A stretch of 64,000 nucleotides of DNA from Monodelphis domestica (lineage: Eukaryota > Chordata > Mammalia > Didelphimorphia > Didelphidae), in NCBI RefSeq assembly GCF_027887165.1, contig NC_077228.1, forward strand, positions 186,063,994 to 186,127,993. The letters are read 5' to 3'. Under the pieces are notes generated by a model that had not been told where the DNA came from, made no database searches, and was given only the letters and a program-made list of their open reading frames with translations. This document shows, piece by piece, positions 56,653 to 64,000 of the stretch. The position numbers and the translations under genes are program-made. Numbering within the stretch: the first letter of the stretch is position 1; the number at the start of each line of letters is the position of its first letter.

Positions 56653-58432
56653 CTTAATTCTCAAAGTTAAGCTCTCTCTTAACTGCATAGCAAGATCTTT
56701 TTTATGCTGTTATTATAGTAGTCATGCTTCCATATTGTGTAGTGATAACAGGATGTTAACACCGTGTTAACATTAAATCATCCTTATCTGTTAGCATATA
56801 CTATGTATGACTACATCAAGTGATTGTGGGGGGAGACCTTTCCCTTATAGTAAAACATTAAAGATTATTTAAGATAATATTTACATGTTTATTTAGTACC
56901 TTTTGTAAATCTTATTTAGTATTTTTAGTCAATTTAGTTATTAGTCCCAATTAATATAATAGCCACATTATATAAAAATTTTTTAAAATGATTAACTGAA
57001 TTGTGGCAATTAATATAATGGAAAATTTTCTTTTTTTTACTTTTCTGGATCTACTTAGAAAGATTAGGAGAATCTGTATAAAAAGGAGATTCATTTCAAC
57101 CTCTTACATAGAGCTCTTTGGAATTGCAAGTGAACTATGTATATATATATGCATATATGTATATTTAAAGTTATCTCACAAACTAAGTCTATTAAAAAAG
57201 TCCTTGCTGACTAGACCGTTAGTGAAATTTGCTAGTGGTTAATCTTGTCCTTGAAGTGACCTGCACAGGATGCTTAATATTCAATTGATGGAAATATCTA
57301 CACCCCACACCCCCATAAAATTGCTTGCCTCACCATGTTTTGAGAGGAAAAAAATAATAATGTTTTGGAAAGGTGAAAGAGGTCAACTATATGCATGCAG
57401 CACTTGGCCAGAGAGTAGGAAGGTTTTTTTTCTCTCTATCCATAGTGCCTATGAGTGATCAGTACTTGCATTTATTTCTTAAAAAAGAAATAATTCTTGA
57501 CCCTAACAGGCATTTCCTTGAGATTGTGGTTTTGTGCCAGGTCACAGTTAACTCATTTTTCCCCTAGCATTTTCATCGAAGTAGAATGTTTCAATTCATG
57601 TTTCTTAAAAAAAAAACTTTCTCATTAGCGTTTATGTGCTCTCATTTCTTTCATTCACCCCACAAGCATTTAATGCACCCATGACCCAGAACCATAGCTC
57701 TAGATTTATATAGTCAGGATTCAGTCTTGGGAGAATTAGTCAGAAATCTCTCTTTGGTCTCATGCCCCTACCCAGAGTCTTCCTTGGCAATATCAGAATT
57801 TTGCCAATTTCTAGGTCTCAAAGGAAAAGGATGAAAAAAAAGGCTCAATTCCTGTGCAAGTATTTAAGCTAACAATAGATTAAATACAGGAAGGGCTTCA
57901 TCTTTTTCAATAGAAAGGAACTTGAATCTGAGCACATCAACATTAAAAAATCTCTATAATTTCTTCCATGTGAACCTCAACTCCTTCAGAGACCTACAAA
58001 ATCCTTCAGACTTATCAACATATGAAGCCTCCCTGCAAGGAGAAAGCCCTCAAGGTTATTAGGGAGGGAAGTAACCTAGGTCTCCAGTGAGTGTCCCCTT
58101 TCCTCCCTACCCTCCAATGTAGTAAGTGCCCAACCCTCCCAAACCATTTCTTAGACTCTGAGTCTCTCAGCCTAGTATGTATACTGCCAACCCCTCAAAG
58201 GGGGAAATCTCTTGAGGTCACTAGAGTTGATCCCTTTTCACCCAGACTTGACTGCACCCTTTGCATATCTCAGTGTTAGTAGAGGGTGATGCCCAGATTA
58301 TCTTGCTTGTTCTCTTGCTATCCCTTGGTTCTGTTCCCTACTTTGTCCAAGGATGTCTTTGGTAGCAATTTGTAATTACTTGTAACTATTTTTCTTCATG
58401 AAACCACCTCAATGTTCTGCAGGAGTTTCTTT
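56653..58432. other. Unassigned AT-rich stretch
   Basis: No gene recognised. Contains a (TA)-rich patch at 57138-57165 and a short palindromic-looking 'gttaacaccgtgttaac' at 56755-56771. The short frames at 57003-57567 have no family features. Confidence 0.45.
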
Positions 58433-58628
58433 TCTATTTTTTTTTAAACTTTCACCTTCTGTCTTAGAATGGGATACTAAGCTCCGATTCCAAAGCAAAA
58501 GAGCTGTAAGGGCTAGGCGATGAGGATTAAGTGACTTGCCTAGGGTCACACAGCTAGAGAAGTGTTGGAGGTTAGATTTGAACCCAGGACCTTCCATCTC
58601 CAGGCCTGACTCTCTGTTTACTAAGCCT
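58433..58628 (-). repeat. SINE1-type SINE
   Basis: 'aaactttcaccttctgtcttagaat', 'gagctgtaagggctaggcgatgagg', 'gcctagggtcacacagctagagaagtg', 'tttgaacccaggaccttccatctccagg'. 58629-59060 is unassigned. Confidence 0.88.
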
Positions 58629-59060
58629 GATCCTCTTCAATATTAAGGTTTGTTCCAGGGTTACCTTGGTCATACCACTGCATCTGTTCTTTAACTGCCA
58701 CAGCTCCTAGCTTGGCTTGTGAGTTCTCGATGTTCTGCTATTGCTTCTTGGGTGCTGACATTTCTGGAGCTATGTGGCTTTTTACTCTTCTAGAGATGCA
58801 TAATTCTTCTTGGGAAATTATCTACCCTCTTCACCTCCTCCTGTCTTCCTCCTCAAACTCCTAAATCCAGATGCTCAGTCTTATCCTGTAGCTCTTGCCT
58901 TATTTGCATCTCTTAGATCTCCCCTTTAAGGGACAAATTCAAGGGGTGAAAGTAGGAATGGTTCAAGTGTCTTATTGGGGATATTTCCACTTTACACAGG
59001 AGACATCAATGTCAGAACAGAAAGGATTCCCCATTGGATTGTGAGCTCCTTGAGGAGCAA

Positions 59061-59291
59061 CTTCCTTTCCTTTCCTTTCCTTTCCTTTCCTTTCCTTTCC
59101 TTTCCTTTCCTTTCCTTTCCTTTCCTTTCCTTTCCTTTTCCCTTCCTTTCCTTTTTCCTTTTCCTTTCCTTTCCTTTCCTTTCCCTTTCCTTTCCTTTCC
59201 TTTCCTTTCCTTCCTTTCTTTTCCTTCCTTTCCTTTCCTTTCCTTTCCTTTCTTTCCTTTCCTTTCCTTTCCTTTCCTTTCTTCTTTTCCT
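59061..59291. repeat. (TTTCC)n-type tract, 231 nt pyrimidine-only
   Basis: Pentanucleotide TTTCC, pure over the first 75 nt, then interrupted by TTTTCCC, TTCC and TTTCTT variants. Phe/Leu/Ser and Lys/Gly/Glu frames across it are artefacts. No SINE adjoins it, unlike the other long tracts. Confidence 0.97.
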
Positions 59292-59879
59292 ATAGGGAAT
59301 AGCTTAATGGACAATTTTAAAATTCCTTTGAATTTCCTCTTACTCATCATTTAAATATAACTCAGATTGAAAAGGAATGGAAGAATGAAATTTAAGGTTA
59401 TTTTTTGTAAAAGACAGTAAATTTTGTTCACTAAAAAATGAAAGATCATGTAATTTTTAAGGAAATGCATGGCATGTTTGGTGAAATTTTTGTTGATGAT
59501 TTCCTTTTTTTATTCTTAAAAAAGTAATCTAAAATCCCTTGTCTAGTTGAACATCCAGGGGTAACATTTCCCATCAAAAACAGGAACAAATGCCAATCTG
59601 CATCCTTTGCTTCCATAACAATGGGATGCCCATAGCTCTCAGATTTATCAAGAAGAATTAGACCTTATATTAACTATTTTTGATTTATGTGAAAGAGCCA
59701 AACAACTAGTGAGAGAGGGCAGTGTTGTGGGAAATACCCAGAGCACAGTCAGAGAATCTGAGATTGCATCCTATTCTGCTATTCACTGGACTGTGTAACC
59801 CTCAAATAAATAACAATTTCTCTGACCCTGTTTATTTATTTTTTCATCTTTCTAACAAGGACCACCAAATTACATTTTT
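59292..59879. other. Unassigned
   Basis: No gene or repeat recognised apart from T/A runs. Confidence 0.45.
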
Positions 59880-60173
59880 TTTCTTTGTATCTTCAGCACT
59901 TAGCATAGTGCCTGTCATAGAGTAAACTTCAGTCATCTTTTAGTTGTGTCTGACTCTCTGTGATCCTACTTGGAGTTTTCTGGCAAAGATTCAGGAGTGG
60001 TTTGCTGTTTCTTTCTCCAGGTCATTTTACAGATGAGAGAATTGAGACAAAATAGGATTTAAGGGACTTGCCCAGGGTCACACAGCTAGCAAGTATCTGA
60101 GGACAGATTTGAACTCACAAATGACTTCCTGACTCTGGGCTCAGCACTCCACTGTGCCACATGCCTACCCCAT
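59880..60173 (-). repeat. L2 terminus (sense) followed by a MAR1-type SINE (antisense)
   Basis: 59880-59925 is a sense L2 end ('cttcagcacttagcatagtgcctgtcatagag'). 59930-60173 is a reversed MAR1 ('cttttagttgtgtctgactctctgtgatcc', 'gttttctggcaaagattcaggagtgg', 'cttgcccagggtcacacagctagcaag', 'gacttcctgactctgggctc'). 60174-61429 is unassigned apart from a THER tail scrap at 61160-61215. Confidence 0.82.
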
Positions 60174-61429
60174 AGCTCATGTACAATGCAGCAAAGTAAG
60201 AAGACTTAAAAGCCTTCAAACTCTTCTAAAAGTTGAAATGACTTTAAATTTAAATGATCCTATAGTTATAGTAAGATCAATAAACAGAACACCCAATGAT
60301 TCAAGGAGAAAGGGACATTAGAACTTCTTGTCCAAACCTTTATTTTACACATCAGTGTCGTTGTCATCAATAACTCATTTATCTGATCATAATCTTTTAT
60401 CATTCCATCTTTCCCTCTGTTTTATGATTCCTAAATGTATTCTTCATCTTCACTCTGACCTCCTATTCTGTTGGTCTGGATGTTAATAGTAACCCTGAGG
60501 TCCTGCAAACTCCTGTAGTATTTTCTGAATCATTAATAAAGATCAAACTTTGTTTAATATAGTTTGAGCATGAGGTTGATAAAGGCTCATTAGATTGTGC
60601 TCTTCCCCTAGAGAAAAGAAACAAACTAGATGACTGTTGAATCAGTGAGTGCAGCCCCTGGCACCACAGGAATTCTACAAGCCTCCCTGTTTATTTTATC
60701 TTGACCTGTTCATGATTGGTGTATTCTAAAGCACCTGGGACCTGTTTATACCTGGATCTGTACATTTGTAAAAGTCTGTGGCTCCTTTTACCTACCCCAG
60801 CATAAAACTCAATCTCCTCATGCACTTGGGTTGGGCGTGAAGAAATTTCCATGGTTTCAGATAGATATGGGAATTCACTCCTCAGATTTAGACCAAAACT
60901 GAGCCCCAAAGTAGTAGTGAGACAGAAGAAAATGTTCCTTTTAATCTCTTTTTTGTTCCATCACCCATTTGTAGCTTGAATGCTATCCTAAACCCTGAAG
61001 TTTGATTAGAGGTGGGTGAGATCATTCTGTTTCAAGATAGCCCAAACTGGAATTTAAAAAAGGCACATTTTATCATTTCCTAACTTTAATTCATTGCAAA
61101 TTAATAAGCTTCTAAAAGAGGGTTACCAGGAGAGTGAGAAAAATGGAAAAAGTATACTGTGTAAGGGTCAAATGAGATTGTAAACCTTAAAAGCTATCTA
61201 GATACTAGTTATAATAATCATCATGAAATGATTGTTATAGCTGAGGGAACTGAGCTTTGGAGAGAAACGATTTAGGGGGATATATTTGTCTCTAAATATT
61301 TGAAGGGCTCTTATATTAAAGAGGGATGAGACATTTTCTGCTTGACTTCAGAGGACAAAGCTGGGAGGACAATGTTGAAGTGGAGAGGAAGGTTTGGTTT
61401 TTGTAATGAAAATCTTTCTTATTCATTTC

Positions 61430-61560
61430 AGTTACCTAAGAATATATTAAGTTACAAACTTTATGTAAGGCACTATGCTAGATGCTTGGTATACAAGACA
61501 AAACAAACCAACAAAACATTCATTCCTATCCTTACATTCTACTGGAAAATTAAAGATAAT
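61430..61560 (-). repeat. L2 terminus, antisense
   Basis: 'tttatgtaaggcactatgctagatgcttggtatacaagac', 'cctatccttacattctactgg'. Confidence 0.6.
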
Positions 61561-61573
61561 CTGAATTTGGGAT

Positions 61574-61768
61574 AGAGCAGTTAAGCTGTATAGTGGATAA
61601 GGCTGAATGAGTTCAAATCTGGCCTCAGACACTTACTAGCTATGTGATTTTTGTGCAAGTCATTTAACCTTGTTTGCCTCAGTTTCCTCATCTCTAAAAT
61701 GAGTTAGAGAAGGAAATAGTAAATAATTTAAGTTGGACATAACTGAAATGACTAAACAACAACAATGA
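61574..61768 (+). repeat. MAR1-type CORE-SINE
   Basis: 'gtatagtggataaggctgaatgagttcaaatctggcctcagac', 'gcctcagtttcctcatctctaaaatgag', 'ggacataactgaaatgactaaacaacaacaatg'. 61769-62175 is unassigned. Confidence 0.88.
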
Positions 61769-62175
61769 AGTTGGCATTAAAGGTAATTTTTTTTTCTTAC
61801 TGAAGTTCCTCACGAAGGTGGTAGATGACTATTTGTTGACCATGTTGCAAAGAAATTCATGGTCATGTCTGGATTAGCCATTGAGGTCCATGAGGCCACT
61901 TCCATCTCTATCATCTGTGATTCTTCTGTGATAAATTGTGGAAGAAAATGACTACTAGCAAGAGTGCTCAGTGTGAAGTGGAGACCAGTGACCCATGAGG
62001 AGATCATTGGCTTTTCCTGACCACATAGAATGGAAATGGAAGAGCAGGATGAAATTAGAGACTATAGATCCAAGTTTGGATGATCTCTTTGAATCAGCTC
62101 AAAAAAAATCCTCATGGTACTAAGTTATGGGACAGTTTGGGGCTTGGCCATGATTTGCTCTTAGTTCTTGTCTTG

Positions 62176-62215
62176 TCCTGTCCTGTCCTGTCCTGTCCTG
62201 TCCTGTCCTGTCCTG
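62176..62215. repeat. (TCCTG)n, 8 units
   Basis: 40 nt of pure TCCTG, continuing into a C/T run to 62240 at the tail of the reversed SINE1 that follows. Confidence 0.97.
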
Positions 62216-62239
62216 TCCTCTTCTCCTTTTCCCTCCTTT

Positions 62240-62437
62240 CCTTAAAACCCTTACCTTCTGTTTTAGAATCCATATGAAGTATTGATTCCAAGGCAGAAGA
62301 GTGGTAAGGGCTAGACAAAGGTGGGGTTAAGTGACTTATCCAGAGTCACACAGTAGGAATATCTGAGACCAGATTTAAACTCAGGACTTACCATTTCCAG
62401 ACCTGGCTCTCTATCCACTGAGCCACCTAGCCACCCT
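62240..62437 (-). repeat. SINE1-type SINE
   Basis: 'aaaacccttaccttctgttttagaatcc', 'aaggcagaagagtggtaagggctagac', 'gagtcacacagtaggaatatctgagaccagatttaaac', 'ccactgagccacctagccaccc'. Confidence 0.9.
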
Positions 62438-62521
62438 TGGCATAGGTCTTTTAATTTGTAACACAGGTGCTTTGCACAAAGTTGAATCAATGCTGATCTT
62501 GAAGTAAAGGATACTACTGTC

Positions 62522-62655
62522 TTAGACATTGATTAGGTGTGTGACACTGGGGAAATAATTTAGCTTCAGTTTCCTTACCTTTAAAAAGAGGATAATAATA
62601 GAACCAATTTTCAAGGTTATCTTGCAAAATCTTAAAGTATTGTGTAAATACTGGA
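62522..62655 (+). repeat. THER-type SINE 3' part
   Basis: 'ggtgtgtgacactggggaaataatttagc', 'ccttacctttaaaaagaggataataatagaacc', 'aatcttaaagtattgtgtaaatac'. Confidence 0.68.
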
Positions 62656-62827
62656 CATTCTTGTTTAGACAGTCCTTACTTTTAAGCACCTTGTCCTAAT
62701 GAGGTAGACAATATATATTTCACATATATTCATGTAAATAGATATCTATACATATACACAGTCTCAGATGCAAGTCAAATGGAAGGTCAAGTGGTCTTTA
62801 GGGGACTGTAGAAAAAGCAGGTGGTAA

Positions 62828-63010
62828 GTTGTTTAATTATTTCAATTGTGTCCAATTCTTAATGACTTCATTTGGGGTTTTCTTGGCAAAGTTATTGAAA
62901 TGGTTTGATATTTCCTTATTCTAGATCATTTTACAGATGAGGAAACTGAGGCAAACAAGTTGAAGTGACTTTTCAGGATCACATAGCTAGTAAATATCTG
63001 AGGCATGACT
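62828..63010 (-). repeat. MAR1-type CORE-SINE, head missing
   Basis: 'gtttaattatttcaattgtgtccaattcttaatgac', 'ttggggttttcttggcaaagttattg', 'gatgaggaaactgaggcaaac', 'agctagtaaatatctgaggc'. The head after 63010 is gone. Confidence 0.85.
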
Positions 63011-63019
63011 CAAGAGATG

Positions 63020-63180
63020 AACCAAGTCTAGAGAAGTGAGGTCTTGGGTTCAAGTCAACACTTCCAAGCTGTGTGACCCTGGCAAGTCATTTAACACCAA
63101 TTATCTAGCCCTTACTGCTCTCCTGCTTTGCCCTGATATTAAGTATCGATTCTAAGATAGAAGATAAGATTAAAAAAAGA
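63020..63180 (+). repeat. SINE1-type SINE, head shortened
   Basis: 'ggtcttgggttcaagtc' (B box), 'gtgaccctggcaagtcatttaacaccaattatctagcccttactgctctcctgc', 'gtatcgattctaagatagaagataag', A-rich tail. 63181-64000 has a SINE-head-like scrap (63340-63420), a MIR-like stub (63655-63745) and an A-rich run at 63970-63994. There is no gene. Confidence 0.85.
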
Positions 63181-64000
63181 ACCTGTTCCTTGGTCACTCA
63201 CCTCAAGATGGAAAGGGAAGCGCTTCCCTGGGCCAGTACATGACTATAGCAGCTCTGCTATTGATACTTACCTATAATCTTTGGATAGGAGAGCTACAAA
63301 GAGGCTTCCTTCTATATACCGTGAGAACCATTGTTGATTAATGGAAAAAGAATTAGTCTAAGAGTCATGAACTCCTGTTCAAGTCCTTTTCAACACACAG
63401 AGGCTATGTGACCTTGGGACAAATCAAACCCAAGGAAATGTCTAAGGCTAGAAGTTTCAGAACAGATGTCATTAGTAGAAGGAATTTCCTTCCCTGGAAA
63501 TTCCTCGTACAAATGAAATTGCCTCTGGGTCAGTTTTCTCCAACTCTCACCCTCCCAACATAAACACAAATAGAAATCCTCTCTCTTTGAAGCCCTATTA
63601 CAGTAGTATGACTGTAGTCAATGGCCAGAAAACTGGAGAGATACTTGAGGAAAGTTTTAGAACATCAAATTTGGAAGGGATAATAGAAGACATCTAGTAC
63701 TACTTGTTCATTTTGCAAATGAAGAAACTGAGGACCCAAGATGGGCATAGTCTCTTTCTCTTTTAAAAATCCAACTTAAGAGAAGTCTGTAAAGAGAAGA
63801 TTTTAACCATAAAGAGATTGAATTAGTTATTTATAAAGAGATTGAGTTTTAACTGTGAATCTCCTAAGGTCACTGCTTGCATTATCTCTGGCAAGAAGGG
63901 GAGGAGTAAATCCATTCTTTCCCCTGGGAATCTTGCTTGATATTTCTGGGAAGTACATAGTAAAGTACCAAAAAAAAAAAAAAATAAAAAAAACAACTTC

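Noticed and set aside
59012..59354. Three frames of about 110 codons rich in Phe/Leu/Ser or Lys/Gly/Glu
   Set aside because: All arise from the TTTCC tract. The repeat has no stop codon in most frames.

Overview
The window looks like a stretch of marsupial nuclear genome. The evidence is its dense population of marsupial-type interspersed repeats: a tRNA-headed SINE with a poly(A) tail (here 'SINE1-type', resembling opossum SINE1 and the related Australian WSINE1); MAR1-type CORE-SINEs ending in (AAC)n; THER/MON/MIR-type SINEs; a marsupial L1 with an ORF1-only (HAL1-like) derivative; long L2 tails; nonautonomous hAT elements; and a solo ERV LTR. The sequence is AT-rich and CpG-poor. The species (opossum, dasyurid or other) cannot be fixed from sequence alone. 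Family names were assigned by eye and need RepeatMasker.

No functional protein-coding gene, RNA gene or CRISPR array is recognisable. The window reads as intergenic or deep-intronic DNA. The only host-gene sequence I recognise is a broken processed copy of ribosomal protein RPL23A (minus strand, about 35.37-35.87 kb), sitting inside an L2 tail. Other protein-like sequence comes from dead L1 elements: an ORF1 relic at 53.9-54.8 kb with the first residues of ORF2 at 55.4 kb, and an ORF2 reverse-transcriptase relic at 17.3-18.5 kb.

Layout: 0-15 kb is mainly THER/MON/MIR, SINE1 and MAR1 copies with one unclassified repeat at 6.0-6.55 kb and a (TTCC)n tract at 8.36 kb. At 15-25 kb there are antisense L1 pieces, the interrupted L1 ORF2, and a 413-bp hAT element with its target duplication (20.02-20.43 kb). 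The 25-46 kb part is rich in L2 tails and holds a 1.08-kb solo LTR with a 280-bp GA tract inserted in a SINE, the RPL23A pseudogene, a long (TTCC)n tract and more copies of the unclassified repeat. At 46-57 kb there are several L1 3' ends and the HAL1-like element with an L1 nested inside it. The last 7 kb contains SINEs, a 231-nt homopyrimidine tract and a (TCCTG)n tract.

The main interest is the record of nested insertions. Several junctions can be read to the base: SINE1 in an older SINE, L2 in a MON-type SINE, MAR1 in an older SINE, LTR in SINE1, L1 in a HAL1-like element, and a hAT with an 8-bp duplication. These give a relative chronology. A second theme is that long microsatellites tend to lie at the tail ends of retroposons. 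I found no undescribed gene system.
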